Positions 8,483 to 17,906 of a stretch of 64,000 nt of DNA are shown here, in pieces. This stretch comes from a bacterium. GTDB lineage: Bacteria; Myxococcota_A; UBA9160; UBA4427. Below the pieces are notes generated by a model, which was not told the DNA's origin, ran no database searches, and saw only the letters and a list, made by a program, of their open reading frames with translations. The stretch lies in the NCBI GenBank assembly GCA_024742285.1, contig JANSYR010000020.1, forward strand, positions 42,945-106,944. The letters are read 5' to 3'. Position 1 is the stretch's first letter; every line of letters starts with the position of its first letter. Both the position numbers and the translations under genes were made by a program.

Positions 8483-9483
8483 ACGAAGCGGTTCGAGCTG
8501 CGCGCGGGGTCGTCGTCGGCGGGCTCCTCGGGCGCGCGCCGATACGGCTCGTCCAGGAGCGCCTCGATCCGTTCCGTGACCAGATCCGCGACGCCCCGGA
8601 ACGCGAGCGCGTGGTCCCGCTCGGCGACGCCGGAGAAGGGCGCGTACGCCTCCTTCACGTGGAAGGCCGCGAGGTCTTCGTACCGGATCGGCGCGCCGAT
8701 CCGGTAGGTCACGCGTCCCTTCCTGGCGAAGGGAGAGCCACCGGGATAGAGCGTGTCCGAGCCGTTGCAGCCGACGGGGACGATCGGGATCTGCAGGTGG
8801 AGCGCGATCTGTGCGATCCCGATGTGGCTGTCGAGGAGGCGGATCGAGCGCGTGCCCTGCGGAAAGATGAGCAGGTCGATCCCGAGATCCCGCGCCTCTT
8901 CGTTCAGCTCGACGAAGCGCGCCATCATCGCCAGGAAGAGCTCGCAGATGTAGTCGGCGTAGTCCCGATCCGCCGGCTCGAAGGGGAAGCCGAGCGGACT
9001 TCGCGGTTTGCGCAGCAGGAGCTCCGGGACGTCCGGCGGCTCCGGAAGCGGCGCCGCCTCGCCGGCGGCGCGTCGATCGACGACGTCCCGCAGGAGCGCG
9101 TACTCCTGATCGGTCGGCGTTCGCTGCAGGACCGACTGGAAATCCTTGGTGATCAGGTAGCCGCGCGAGACCGTCGGCAGCTGGAGCATGCTCTCCATGA
9201 ACAGCGCGAGCAGTCGGTTCTCGTAGTACTTGCCCTTGACCCAGGCCGCCGTGAAGCGGCCCCATCGCTTCCAGATCGCGTACTGCCAGGGCCAGTAGTT
9301 GTATCGGTCCGTGTGGTTCATCGCGAAGATGACCGGGGCCTCGGGCAGGTTCTCCTCCCCTTCGATCTCGAGCTCCACGCCGGGCAGGTACACGTAGTTC
9401 GCGTGGAGCAGACGCCCGAGGATTCGTTGGGACAGGGGCCGCTGGGTCAGCCCCAGTCGCTTCAGGCGCGGCAGATCGAGCAT
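8479..9483 (-). CDS. PlsC-like 1-acylglycerol-3-phosphate acyltransferase
   Basis: The 334-aa protein has the acyltransferase motifs NHTDRYNYW (NHx4D type), LIFPQGTRSIR (FPEGTR block) and PIVPVGCNGSDTLYPGG. These define the PlsC/LPLAT superfamily, which acylates lysophospholipid at the inner membrane. It is longer than minimal PlsC (about 240 aa); an insert sits between the two catalytic blocks (around residues 150-200, Pro- and Asp-rich). ATG at 9483 is preferred, since the upstream open frame has no protein-like pattern. It is preceded by the MobA-like gene on the same strand. Confidence 0.8.
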   Translation of the reverse strand: MLDLPRLKRLGLTQRPLSQRILGRLLHANYVYLPGVELEIEGEENLPEAPVIFAMNHTDRYNYWPWQYAIWKRWGRFTAAWVKGKYYENRLLALFMESMLQLPTVSRGYLITKDFQSVLQRTPTDQEYALLRDVVDRRAAGEAAPLPEPPDVPELLLRKPRSPLGFPFEPADRDYADYICELFLAMMARFVELNEEARDLGIDLLIFPQGTRSIRLLDSHIGIAQIALHLQIPIVPVGCNGSDTLYPGGSPFARKGRVTYRIGAPIRYEDLAAFHVKEAYAPFSGVAERDHALAFRGVADLVTERIEALLDEPYRRAPEEPADDDPARSSNRFV

Positions 9484-9487
9484 CGGC

Positions 9488-9976
9488 CTAGCACGCCTCC
9501 GGCGGCGGAATCGCCAGCCCGAGCGCCACGCCGTCGACGTGCTCCGCCTGGATCGAAGCGAGCCAGGCGAAGGGATCCTCCTCGCCCCGGGCCACGCTCG
9601 CACGCGCGGACGCCAGCGCCGCCTCGCGGCGGAGCATCACGAGCGAACCGGCGGCGGCACTTCCGTGGACGATCGCGTCGGCTTCGGGCCAACAGGTGAG
9701 GGCGAGAACGACGTCCGGCTCGATCCCGCGCACGCCGACGAGGGCGAAGAGTACGCGCTCTTCGTCCGCCGCCGCGAGGGCCGCCACCCAACCGGACAGC
9801 GTCGATCTCGCTTCGGGTTCGCGCACCACGACGAAGCTCGCGGTGAGTACGTCGCGGGCGTGCTCGACCCGATCTCCGGGCGCCACCTCGAGGGGCACGA
9901 GCACGGCGGAGACGTTGCCCAGACGCGCCGAAACGGTCGTCGCCGACTGCGTCGCCCCTGCCCCGGAGAGCGCCAT
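9488..9976 (-). CDS. Degenerate MobA-like protein (nucleotide-binding loop lost)
   Basis: The 162 aa follow the layout of molybdenum cofactor guanylyltransferase MobA: a start resembling the G-loop region (MALSGAGATQSATTVSA), then ASFVVVREPEARSTLSGWVAALAAA, a central strand, and REAALASARASVARGEEDPF as in MobA's C-terminal half. The usual LAGGxSxRMGxDK loop is unrecognisable, and the metal-binding CDxP block reads ALVGVRG. It lies 4 bp downstream of moeA, which supports a link to molybdenum cofactor. I infer a non-catalytic paralogue or adaptor; by sequence alone it could also be an unrelated small protein. Confidence 0.5.
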   Translation of the reverse strand: MALSGAGATQSATTVSARLGNVSAVLVPLEVAPGDRVEHARDVLTASFVVVREPEARSTLSGWVAALAAADEERVLFALVGVRGIEPDVVLALTCWPEADAIVHGSAAAGSLVMLRREAALASARASVARGEEDPFAWLASIQAEHVDGVALGLAIPPPEAC

Positions 9977-9980
9977 CGCG

Positions 9981-11234
9981 TCAGAATCCCCGCTCGTCCC
10001 GATCGAAGAACGTGGCGTCGAGGATCTGGACGTCGACCTCGGTTCCCGCCGTGACCCCGTCGGACTCGAGTGGCACGACGGCGAGGCCCTGACCGCGGAT
10101 CATCGAGGTGAGCACGCCGGAGCTCTGGTTTCCGGTCAGGTGCGCGAGCACCCCGTCGCCGCTCCGCTCGAGGGTCACGCGAACGAAGTGGAGGCGACCG
10201 GCCTTCTTGCGGTAGTCGTCGGTCAGGGTCGCGCGAACGACGGGCCGATGGATCGCGCGATGGCCCATCATCCTGCGCAGCGCGGGCCGGACGAACTCCT
10301 CGAAGGTCACGGCGGTCGAGACGGGATTGCCCGGCAGACCGAAGACGAGCTGACCGGTCGACTCGATCACGCCGAACGCGAGCGGGAACCCGGGCTTCAT
10401 CTTCACGCCCCAGAAGCGCAGCCGGCAGCCGACCTTCTCGAGGACGTCACGGACGTGGTCGTGATCGCCGACCGAGACGCCGGCGCTGCTCACGAGCACG
10501 TCGGCGCCGAGGCCCGCGCGCATCCGCGATTCGATGGCCTCGGGCGTGTCCTCCGCGATCCCGAGATAGATCGGCTCGGCGCCGATCTCGCGACACTGCG
10601 CCGCCAGGGTGTACGAGTTGGAAGAGACGATGCGTCCGCCGTCGGCGGGGCGATCCGGCTCGACCAGCTCGTCACCGCCCGAGAGGATCGCGACGCGCGG
10701 CCGCTGGTGGACGGAGACGATCGTTCGGCCCAGCGAGGCGAGCACCCCGAGATGGGCCGCGCCGAGGACCGCGCCTTCATCGATCAACCGGTCGCCGACC
10801 TCGAAGTCCTCGCCGCCATCGCGCACGTTCGCCCGTTCCGCGGGCTCGGTCCGGATCTCGACGGTCTCGGCGCCCTGGTCCGTATCCTCCTGCATGACGA
10901 CCGCGTCCGCGGCGGGCGGGATCGGAGCGCCCGTGAAGATCCGCGCCGCCTCCCCCACGCCGAGGGGACGAGCCGCCTGACCGCCGGCCGGGACCTCGTA
11001 GGCGACCGGCAGGGTGCGCGGTGCCTCGGCGCTCACGCCGATCAGGTCCTCGCGACGGACCGCATAGCCATCCATCGCCGAACAGTCCGCCGGCGGATGC
11101 CGCCGCGCCGAGATCACGGCTTCCGCGAGCACGCGCCCGGCCGCGTCGGACGCGGAGATCGTTTCCGCGCCGAGGCGCGGCGTTTCTTCGAGGATCGCCG
11201 CCTGGGCCTCGGCGACGGTCAGTCCTTGCCGCAT
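9981..11234 (-). CDS. moeA: Molybdopterin molybdenumtransferase
   Basis: MoeA inserts molybdate into adenylylated molybdopterin, the last common step of Mo-cofactor synthesis. The 417-aa product shows CSAMDGYAVRREDL in domain 1, VGEAARIFTGAPIP, the MoCF-binding block SSAGVSVGDHDHVRDVL, then FGLPGNPVSTAVTFEEFVRP, and a C-terminal beta-barrel domain. ATG 11234 begins MRQGLTVAEAQ, the expected start; the upstream open stretch is not protein-like. It is followed at 4 bp by the MobA-like gene. No moaA, moaC or molybdoenzyme gene is in the window. Confidence 0.92.
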   Translation of the reverse strand: MRQGLTVAEAQAAILEETPRLGAETISASDAAGRVLAEAVISARRHPPADCSAMDGYAVRREDLIGVSAEAPRTLPVAYEVPAGGQAARPLGVGEAARIFTGAPIPPAADAVVMQEDTDQGAETVEIRTEPAERANVRDGGEDFEVGDRLIDEGAVLGAAHLGVLASLGRTIVSVHQRPRVAILSGGDELVEPDRPADGGRIVSSNSYTLAAQCREIGAEPIYLGIAEDTPEAIESRMRAGLGADVLVSSAGVSVGDHDHVRDVLEKVGCRLRFWGVKMKPGFPLAFGVIESTGQLVFGLPGNPVSTAVTFEEFVRPALRRMMGHRAIHRPVVRATLTDDYRKKAGRLHFVRVTLERSGDGVLAHLTGNQSSGVLTSMIRGQGLAVVPLESDGVTAGTEVDVQILDATFFDRDERGF

Positions 11235-11482
11235 CGAGCTCCCGACTCCCCCGCGCGCCGCGCGTCGCCCACCAGCGAATCCTCCAAAGACTTCCGCATG
11301 GCCGTACGGTACCCGGTGTGAGCCGATCCGGGGAGCCCGTGAGGCGCGCGCCCGCGGGGTATCAACGGCGCGAGACCCCGTCCGGACCCCCGAAACCTGT
11401 GCCGATTCTGGACCTTGCAGCGATCCCACCCACCGCTAGATTCGCGCGCATCCGCCAACTGCCCAAAAAACAGGCAAAATTC

Positions 11483-12610
11483 ATGAATCTCGACCTCCAG
11501 GGCATCTTCGATGCGCTCCTCGAAGGCGTCGTCGTTCTCGATGACGACGGCCGGGTCGAGTACAGCAACACCGAGGCCCGGCGCCTGCTCGACGCCGCCG
11601 TCCTCGAGGCCAGCGCCGGCAAGCGCCTGATCGACACCCTCGGCCCGGACCACCCCCTGTCCCGGATCGTCGACCGGGTCCGCGTCTCCGGTCGCCCCGC
11701 GATCCACGACGAAGTCGCGTTTCCTCGCCCCCTCGCCGCTCCGATCCCCGTCGACGTCTCGGTCTCGCTCCTCGGAAACGACCATCCGCGCCCCGGCGCA
11801 CCGCGCCCCCTCGTCGCGACGATTCGGGACCGCAGCGCCGCCCGTTCCCTGCGCGAGGAGATCCGCGAGCGCGAGCGCCAGGAATCCTACGGACACATCG
11901 CCGCCGGCATCGCCCACGAGGTCAAGAACCCGCTCGGCGGCATCCGTGGTGCCGCCGAGCTCCTCTCCTACCGCGCGCAGGACGACCGCGCGCGGAAGGC
12001 CGCGGAGCTGATCGTCGGCGAGGTCGACCGGATCGCCGGGCTGGTCGACGAGCTGATGGTGTTCGCGCGCGGCGACGAGCTCGACCTCGAAGACGTGAAC
12101 ATCCACCAGCCCCTCGACTCCCTGCTCGACCTCCTCGAGCTCGAACGGGGCTACGAAGAGATCCACGTCAAACGCATCTACGATCCCTCGCTCCCGGAGC
12201 TGAAGGCGGACCCGGCCCGGCTCCAGCAGATCTTCCTGAATCTGGCGCGCAACGCGATGCAGTCGATGGAAGAGACCGGCGGGACCCTCACGCTCTCGAC
12301 CGGGATGACCCTCGAACACCGGCTCGTCGGCTCCGACGGCCGACCCCGCCCGACCATCGAGGTCTGCGTCGCCGACACCGGACCGGGGATCGCGCCCGAC
12401 ATCCTCGACCGCCTCTCGACGCCCTTCTTCACGACCAAGCAGCGAGGCACCGGCCTCGGCCTCTCCGTCGCCCGTCATTGGATCCGTCGCCACGGTGGCC
12501 GCCTCCGCCTCGATTCCGTCGAAGGCGAGGGCACCCGAGCCATCGTCGACCTCCCCCTCGAGCCGCTCGTTCCGGCGCCGGAAGCGGACTCCCAGGAGCC
12601 CCTCGTATGA
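11483..12610 (+). CDS. NtrB-like two-component sensor histidine kinase
   Basis: This 375-aa soluble kinase has an N-terminal PAS domain (about 1-110, LEGVVVLDDDGRVEYSNTEA), a HisKA box (GIAHEVKNPLGGIRGAAELL, His145), an N-box (NLARNAMQSM), DTGPGIAP and GTGLGLSVARHWIRRHGG. There is no membrane segment, as in NtrB/GlnL. ATG 11483 was chosen because the recognisable protein begins there. Its TGA overlaps the regulator's ATG (ATGA), so the pair is translationally coupled. No glnA or glnB lies nearby, so the nitrogen role is inferred from domain order only. Confidence 0.88.
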   Translation: MNLDLQGIFDALLEGVVVLDDDGRVEYSNTEARRLLDAAVLEASAGKRLIDTLGPDHPLSRIVDRVRVSGRPAIHDEVAFPRPLAAPIPVDVSVSLLGNDHPRPGAPRPLVATIRDRSAARSLREEIRERERQESYGHIAAGIAHEVKNPLGGIRGAAELLSYRAQDDRARKAAELIVGEVDRIAGLVDELMVFARGDELDLEDVNIHQPLDSLLDLLELERGYEEIHVKRIYDPSLPELKADPARLQQIFLNLARNAMQSMEETGGTLTLSTGMTLEHRLVGSDGRPRPTIEVCVADTGPGIAPDILDRLSTPFFTTKQRGTGLGLSVARHWIRRHGGRLRLDSVEGEGTRAIVDLPLEPLVPAPEADSQEPLV

Positions 12611-14052
12611 ACTCCGCAACCGACGCGATGCGCGTCCTCGTCGCCGACGACGAAGCCTCCATCCGCTTCGTCCTCCAGGAGGTCCTCGAAGGCCTCGGCC
12701 ATGAAGTGGTCGCCGTCGAGGACGGCGAAGCCGCGGCCCGCGAGCTCGCGAGTGAACCCTACGACCTCGCCTTCATGGACATCCGCATGCCCGGCATGAC
12801 CGGGATCGAAGCGCTCCAGCAACATCGCGCCGCCGGCGGCGACGTCGCGATCGTGATCATCACGGCGCAGAACCTGCTCGACAACGCCGTCGAGTCGATG
12901 AAGTCGGGCGCCCTCGACTACCTGGTCAAGCCCTTCGCCCTCGCGGAGGTCGAAGCCCTCGCCGAGAAGGCGCGTTCCACGCGAGCGCTCAAGGACGAGG
13001 TCCGCTCGCTGCGGCGGCAGGTCGGACGCGCCGTCTCGCCGGGCGGCGATCGGCTCGTCGGGTCGAGCCCGGCCCTCCTCGAGATCTTCAAGACCGTCGG
13101 CAAGGTCGCGCCGCGCAACGTGCCCGTCCTGCTGACCGGCGAGAGCGGCACGGGCAAGGAGCTCGTCGCCCACGCGATCCACGCGGCCAGCCCCCGCGGC
13201 GAGGGCCCCTTCGTCGCGGTCAACGCCGCGGCGATTCCGCGGGAGCTCCTCGAGAGCGAGCTCTTCGGCCACGAGCGCGGTGCCTTCACGGGCGCGACCA
13301 GCGCACGGGCAGGCCGCTTCCGCGAGGCGTCGGGCGGAACGCTCTTCCTCGACGAGATCGGCGACATGCCCGTCGACCTCCAGGCGAAGCTCCTTCGGGT
13401 CCTCCAGTCGGGGGAGGTCACGCCGGTGGGCGGGCGCGATCCGATCGTCGTCGACGTCCGGATCATCGCCGCGACCCACCGCGATCTCGACGAAGGCGTG
13501 CGGGAAGGCTCGTTCCGCGAGGACCTGCTCTACCGCCTGCGCGTCGTACCACTCTCGATCCCGCCGCTTCGCGAACGGATCGAAGACGTCCGCACCCTCG
13601 CCCACCACTTCGCGGAGCGATACGCCCCCGAGCTGGCCGAGGGCCCGGTCAGCCTCCCGGACGCGACGGTCGAACGGCTCGAACGTCACACCTGGCCCGG
13701 CAACGTGCGCGAGCTCGAGAACGCGATCAAACGCGCTCTGGTCCTCTCGACCGACGAGGTCCTCGCGCCGAGCGAGTTCGACTTCCTCGAGTCGACGACC
13801 CCGGCGCCCGCCCCGACGACGAGCCTCGAATCCCTGGTGACGAGTGAAGTGGAAGCGCTGCTCGCGCGGAGCGAGGACGAGGGCGATCTCTACCGCGAGA
13901 TCCAGGAGCGCGTCGAGCGACCGCTCCTCGAGGTCGTCCTCGAACGCACCGGCGGCAACCAGATCCGCGCCGCTGCGCTCCTCGGCATCAACCGCAACAC
14001 GCTCCGCAAGAAGATCACCGAGCTCGCCATCGAGCTCCCGAAACGGGGCTGA
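12607..14052 (+). CDS. NtrC-family sigma-54-dependent response regulator
   Basis: The 481-aa protein has a receiver domain (phospho-acceptor Asp58 in FMDIRMPGMTG), an AAA+ domain (Walker A GESGTGKE near 178, the sigma-54-contacting GAFTGA near 225, Walker B FLDEIGDMP) and a Fis-type HTH at the C-terminus (GGNQIRAAALLGINRNTLRKK). All catalytic motifs look intact. It is the partner of the overlapping NtrB-like kinase. I saw no -24/-12 promoter upstream of the pair. Confidence 0.9.
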   Translation: MNSATDAMRVLVADDEASIRFVLQEVLEGLGHEVVAVEDGEAAARELASEPYDLAFMDIRMPGMTGIEALQQHRAAGGDVAIVIITAQNLLDNAVESMKSGALDYLVKPFALAEVEALAEKARSTRALKDEVRSLRRQVGRAVSPGGDRLVGSSPALLEIFKTVGKVAPRNVPVLLTGESGTGKELVAHAIHAASPRGEGPFVAVNAAAIPRELLESELFGHERGAFTGATSARAGRFREASGGTLFLDEIGDMPVDLQAKLLRVLQSGEVTPVGGRDPIVVDVRIIAATHRDLDEGVREGSFREDLLYRLRVVPLSIPPLRERIEDVRTLAHHFAERYAPELAEGPVSLPDATVERLERHTWPGNVRELENAIKRALVLSTDEVLAPSEFDFLESTTPAPAPTTSLESLVTSEVEALLARSEDEGDLYREIQERVERPLLEVVLERTGGNQIRAAALLGINRNTLRKKITELAIELPKRG

Positions 14053-14056
14053 GCCG

Positions 14057-14713
14057 TTGAGTGACCGCGCCGACCGCGGCCTCGACTACCGCGGACTCCA
14101 CGTCCTGGCGGACGACGATCCGCGCTGGGCGAAGGACCCGGTCGAGCAGGCACGCGAGGCCTGCGCCGGCGGGGCCCCCGTCGTTCAGCTCCGCTCGAAG
14201 CACGCGACGGACCGCGAGGCCCTCGGCTGGGCACAGGCGATCCGCAGGCTCACCCGCGAGGCCGGCGCCCGCTTCGTCGTGAACGATCGCTTCGACCTCG
14301 CCCTCCTCGCCGAAGCGGATGCGGTCCACCTCGGTCAAGACGACCTGCCGCCGTCCGCCCTGCCGACGGACGTGCGCCGCCGGCTCGCCGTCGGTCGCTC
14401 GACCCACACGCCCGAGCAGCTCGTCGCGACCCGAGACGAAGACGTCGACTACGTGGCCTTCGGTCCCGTCTTCGGCACGACCTCGAAGGACTCCGACTAC
14501 GATCGGCGCGGACTCGAGGCGCTGCGCGAGGCCGTGCGGCTCGCGGCGCCGCGACCGCTCGTCGCCATCGGCGGGATCACCGCGGATCGCGTGGCGTCGC
14601 TGCGGGAAGCCGGGGTCGCGGGCTTCGCGGTCATCTCGGTCGTGGCCGCGGCCGAAGATCCGGTCGCGGCGACGGCGGATCTCGTGGCGCGATTCGCGCG
14701 GGCGGAACGATGA
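14057..14713 (+). CDS. thiE: Thiamine-phosphate synthase
   Basis: ThiE joins the thiazole and pyrimidine halves of thiamine. The 218 aa form one TIM barrel with VVQLRSKHATDREAL, RFVVNDRFDLALLAEADAVH, LGQDDLP, DYVAFGPVFGTTSK (the typical GPIFxTxTK block) and VAIGGITADRV. The frame starts at TTG 14057, 4 bp after the ntrC-like stop and behind GGGGCTGAG; no ATG is available before the conserved core. The last codons overlap the next gene (ATGA). Confidence 0.88.
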   Translation: MSDRADRGLDYRGLHVLADDDPRWAKDPVEQAREACAGGAPVVQLRSKHATDREALGWAQAIRRLTREAGARFVVNDRFDLALLAEADAVHLGQDDLPPSALPTDVRRRLAVGRSTHTPEQLVATRDEDVDYVAFGPVFGTTSKDSDYDRRGLEALREAVRLAAPRPLVAIGGITADRVASLREAGVAGFAVISVVAAAEDPVAATADLVARFARAER

Positions 14714-15942
14714 CTGAAGTCGGGCTTCGAGCGGTCTCTGCGGTGGGCTTCGTCGTGCTCCTCGGGATCACCGTCCTCTGCTCGACGAATCGAGGCGCGA
14801 TCGATCGGCGGACCGTGCTCGTGGGCGTCGGACTGCAGGTGGGGATCGCCGTCCTCCTGCTGGCGACCCCGATCCGCGACGCGATGCTGCCCTTCTTCGA
14901 ACGGCTGGTGTCGCTCCTCCTCGCGTGGTCCCAGGCCGGGGCGGGCTTCCTCTTCGGTGCGCTGCTCGAGCAGGGGGAGAGCTTCGCCCTCGGCGTCCTG
15001 CCGCTCATCATCTTCATGGGCTCGCTCTTCGGCGTGCTCTACCACCTGGGCCTCGTCCAGCCGCTCGTGCGGGTATCGTCGCGAAGCCTGTCTCGCGCGA
15101 TGGGGGTCTCCGGCGCGGAGGGACTCGCCGCCGCCTCGAACGTCTTCGTCGGCATGATCGAGTCGGGCATCGTCGTCGGCCCCTATCTGGCCCGCATGAC
15201 CCGAAGCGAGCTCTTCGCCTTCATGACCCTCGGCATGTCGACCATCGCGGGGACGGTGCTCGTGACCTACGCGAAGATCCTCGGCGCGGCCCAGTACGCG
15301 GGACACCTGATCGTCGCGAGCCTGATCTCCGCGCCCGCCGCCCTCGTGGTCGCGAAGATCATGATCCCGGAGACGGAGACGCCGGAGACCGCCGGCGGCG
15401 ACGCGATCGCCCACGAGGAGCGCGCCGAGAACGTGATCGACGCGGCGGCGGTCGGCGCCCTCGCCGGGCTGAGGCTCGCGCTCTCGATCGGTGCGCTGCT
15501 GATCGCGTTCGTCGCGCTGATCGCCCTCGCGAACAGCGCCATGGGCGCGATCGGGGGTCTCCTCGGCCAGCCGGACCTCACGCTGCAGGCCCTCTTCGGC
15601 TGGCTCTTCGCGCCCGTCGCCGCTCTGATGGGCGTGCCCTGGGCGGAGGCGCGCGAGGTGGGGGCGCTGATCGGCGTGAAGACCGTGTTGAACGAGTTCA
15701 TCGCCTATCACGACCTGGCGGCGGCGGTCGAAGCGGGCCGGGTCGGCCCGCGGAGCGCATTGATCGCGAGCTACGCGCTCTGCGGCTTCGCGAATTTCGG
15801 CTCGCTGGCGATCCTGCTCGGCGGTCTCGAAGCCCTGGCCCCCGAACGACGCCCCGAAGCGGCGCGCCTTGGACTACGCTCGATCCTGGCCGGCACGATC
15901 GCCACGTGCCTGACGGGTTGTCTCGCCGGCTTGATCGCTTGA
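14710..15942 (+). CDS. NupC/CNT-family concentrative nucleoside transporter
   Basis: The 410-aa inner-membrane protein has about ten hydrophobic segments and the CNT signatures NVFVGMIESGIVVGPYLARM, FAFMTLGMSTIAGTVLVTYA and IGVKTVLNEFIAYHDL. CNT proteins import nucleosides with Na+ or H+. The start overlaps thiE by 4 nt, though no functional tie with thiamine synthesis is obvious; an atypical role cannot be excluded. Confidence 0.85.
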   Translation: MTEVGLRAVSAVGFVVLLGITVLCSTNRGAIDRRTVLVGVGLQVGIAVLLLATPIRDAMLPFFERLVSLLLAWSQAGAGFLFGALLEQGESFALGVLPLIIFMGSLFGVLYHLGLVQPLVRVSSRSLSRAMGVSGAEGLAAASNVFVGMIESGIVVGPYLARMTRSELFAFMTLGMSTIAGTVLVTYAKILGAAQYAGHLIVASLISAPAALVVAKIMIPETETPETAGGDAIAHEERAENVIDAAAVGALAGLRLALSIGALLIAFVALIALANSAMGAIGGLLGQPDLTLQALFGWLFAPVAALMGVPWAEAREVGALIGVKTVLNEFIAYHDLAAAVEAGRVGPRSALIASYALCGFANFGSLAILLGGLEALAPERRPEAARLGLRSILAGTIATCLTGCLAGLIA

Positions 15943-15993
15943 TCGCAGGGCGGCGCCCCGTCCGTGCGATCCGAGCCCCCGGAGATCCGCCGC

Positions 15994-17190
15994 ATGCCCG
16001 CGTCCAGAACCGCCACCCGGATCGCCCCGATCGTCGCTGCGATCTTCGTCCTGGGCTGGCTCTATCTCGGACTGCGACTGGAGAGCTGGATCAACCTCGT
16101 CGAGCCCGAGCGCCTTCCGGAGGTCGGCCCGCAGGCGGAGGCCCTCCACGGAACGAGCTTCGTCGCCGATCTCCACGCGGACTCGCTCCTCTTCGGTCGG
16201 GACCTGCTCGAGCGCAGCACGATGGGTCACGTCGACCTGCCCCGCCTCCAGGAAGGCGGCGTCGCACTCCAGGTCTTCTCACTTCCGACGATCGTGCCCT
16301 TCGGGCTGAACATCGAACGGAACGTGGGCGACGGCCTCGACTCGCTGACCGTCGCCGGTCTCGTGCAGCTCTCTCCGACGGCCCTGCTCGGACCGACCGG
16401 GCGCGCGCTGCATGCCGCCGAGCGCCTGGAGGATTTCGCCGCGGCCTCCGACGGAGAACTCGTCGTGATCCGGACGCGGGCGGATCTCGCCGCGCTCCAG
16501 GCCGCGCGTGCCGAGGGCGCCGACACGACCGGCGCCCTGCTCGCGCTCGAGGGCGCCCACGCCCTCGAGAGCGATCCGGAGAACCTCGGTCGCCTCTTCG
16601 ATGCGGGCTACCGCATGATCGGCCTCACCCACTTCTTCGACAACGACTACGCCGGCTCGGCCCACGGCGTCGAGCGCGGCGGCCTCACGCCCCTCGGCCG
16701 CGCGACCCTCGCCGAGATGGAGGCGCGAGGCATCACCCTCGATCTCGCCCATCTCGCCCCGGTGGCCGTCGACGAGGCGCTCGATCGGTCGACGCGCCCC
16801 ACGGTCTTCTCGCACGGGGGCGTGCGCGGGACCTGCGACAACCAGCGCAACCTCTCCGACGAGCACGTACGGCGGATCGCGGCCGGCGGCGGCGTCGTCG
16901 GGATCGGCTACTGGGAGTGGGCCGTCTGCGGAACGACACCGCGGGACGTCGCCCGCGCCATCACCTACGTGGTCCGTCTCGTGGGCGCGGACCATGCCGC
17001 GCTCGGCTCCGACTACGACGGGGGCACGACCGTCGGCTTCGACACGAGTCAGCTGGCGGCCCTCACCCAGGCACTGCTCGACGAGGGGCTCACGCCGGGC
17101 GAAGTCCGCAAGGTCATGGGCGACAACGTGCTGCGCGTGCTCGCCGAGAACCTCCCGCCGGCGGGACTCGCCGCGGACGACGCGCCCTAG
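15994..17190 (+). CDS. Membrane dipeptidase, peptidase family M19
   Basis: The 398-aa protein opens with a hydrophobic segment (APIVAAIFVLGWLYLGLRLE) acting as a membrane anchor or uncleaved signal. The M19 metal-site motifs follow: VADLHADSLLFGRD, LEGAHALESD, IGLTHFFDNDYAGS, VFSHGGVRGTCDNQRN and GSDYDGGTTVGFDTS. M19 zinc enzymes cleave dipeptides. ATG 15994 has GGAG 9 nt upstream; an in-frame GTG at 15964 is less likely. Convergent with lspA. Confidence 0.88.
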   Translation: MPASRTATRIAPIVAAIFVLGWLYLGLRLESWINLVEPERLPEVGPQAEALHGTSFVADLHADSLLFGRDLLERSTMGHVDLPRLQEGGVALQVFSLPTIVPFGLNIERNVGDGLDSLTVAGLVQLSPTALLGPTGRALHAAERLEDFAAASDGELVVIRTRADLAALQAARAEGADTTGALLALEGAHALESDPENLGRLFDAGYRMIGLTHFFDNDYAGSAHGVERGGLTPLGRATLAEMEARGITLDLAHLAPVAVDEALDRSTRPTVFSHGGVRGTCDNQRNLSDEHVRRIAAGGGVVGIGYWEWAVCGTTPRDVARAITYVVRLVGADHAALGSDYDGGTTVGFDTSQLAALTQALLDEGLTPGEVRKVMGDNVLRVLAENLPPAGLAADDAP

Positions 17191-17231
17191 GTTCCGGCGC
17201 CCAGCGCGAGCCGCGAAGCCGACCCGCTCCG

Positions 17232-17771
17232 TCAGGCGCCGAGCTCGCCGCCCGGTGAGGACGACTCGGGCGCCGGCGCGTCCGGCTCGCCCTCGAAGAA
17301 CATCTGGAGCATCAGGACGGCGACGCCGACGACGATCCAGCAGTCGGCCATGTTGAAGGTCGGCCAGACGTATCCGCCGATCAGACGGAAGTCGAGGAAG
17401 TCGATCACCTCGCCGTAGTAGAGCCGGTCGGTCAGATTGCCGAGGGCACCCCCGAGGATCCCGCCGATCGCCAGGGGCGCCAGCCGCTCCTCCGGCTCGA
17501 CCTTGGCGAGGAAGTAGAGCAGCAGCCCGACCGCGAGGGCGCCGGTCCCCAGGAAGAAGGCCTGCCGGAGCCCCTCGGGCATCGTGGCCAGGAAGCTGAA
17601 GGCGCCGCCCGGGTTCCGCACGTGGGTCAGGTTGAAGAACCCGTCGATCACCGTCTGCCGCTCGCCGTACGCGAAGCGGTCGACGATCGCGATCTTCGTC
17701 GCCTTGTCGATCACGAAGGTGATCAGGAAGGTGGGAAGGAAGATCCAGAGCTTTCGGGACAGGGTCGGCAC
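17232..17771 (-). CDS. lspA: Lipoprotein signal peptidase II
   Basis: LspA cleaves the signal peptide of prolipoproteins in the inner membrane. The protein has four membrane segments, the NLTHVRNPGGAFSF block, and the two catalytic Asp regions NLTDRLYYGEVIDFLDF and FNMADCWIVVGV. The C-terminus has a short acidic/Pro tail. The start is uncertain: GTG 17771 gives about 179 aa and begins close to the first membrane helix, while GTG 17819 would add 16 residues. Lipoproteins elsewhere in the window (BamD, alkaline phosphatase, phosphodiesterase) are plausible substrates. Confidence 0.9.
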   Translation of the reverse strand: MPTLSRKLWIFLPTFLITFVIDKATKIAIVDRFAYGERQTVIDGFFNLTHVRNPGGAFSFLATMPEGLRQAFFLGTGALAVGLLLYFLAKVEPEERLAPLAIGGILGGALGNLTDRLYYGEVIDFLDFRLIGGYVWPTFNMADCWIVVGVAVLMLQMFFEGEPDAPAPESSSPGGELGA

Positions 17772-17821
17772 GGGCGGGAGGGTACCCCATCGCAGCCGCC
17801 TTGACCCCGGGGGAATCACGT

Positions 17822-17857
17822 CAGATCGCGGAGATCTGCCCGAGACGATGCGTCGTC
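17822..17857. promoter_or_regulatory. Two adjacent small dyads upstream of the PaaX-like gene
   Basis: CAGATC-N5-GATCTG (17822-17838) and GACGA-N4-TCGTC (17844-17857) are perfect short palindromes 50-85 bp before the PaaX-like start. An AT-rich run follows (ATATTACATTTTTTG, near 17867). Together they look like a promoter with operator sites, possibly autoregulatory. Short dyads occur by chance in GC-rich DNA, so confidence is low. Confidence 0.3.
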
Positions 17858-17906
17858 CGCCCAGATATTACATTTTTTGCGTTCGATCTCCCGATCAGGT
17901 AATCAA

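Noticed and set aside
11235..11482. Possible sigma-54 promoter before ntrBC (CTGGACCTTGCAG)
   Set aside because: Spacing between the GG and GC elements is wrong for -24/-12.
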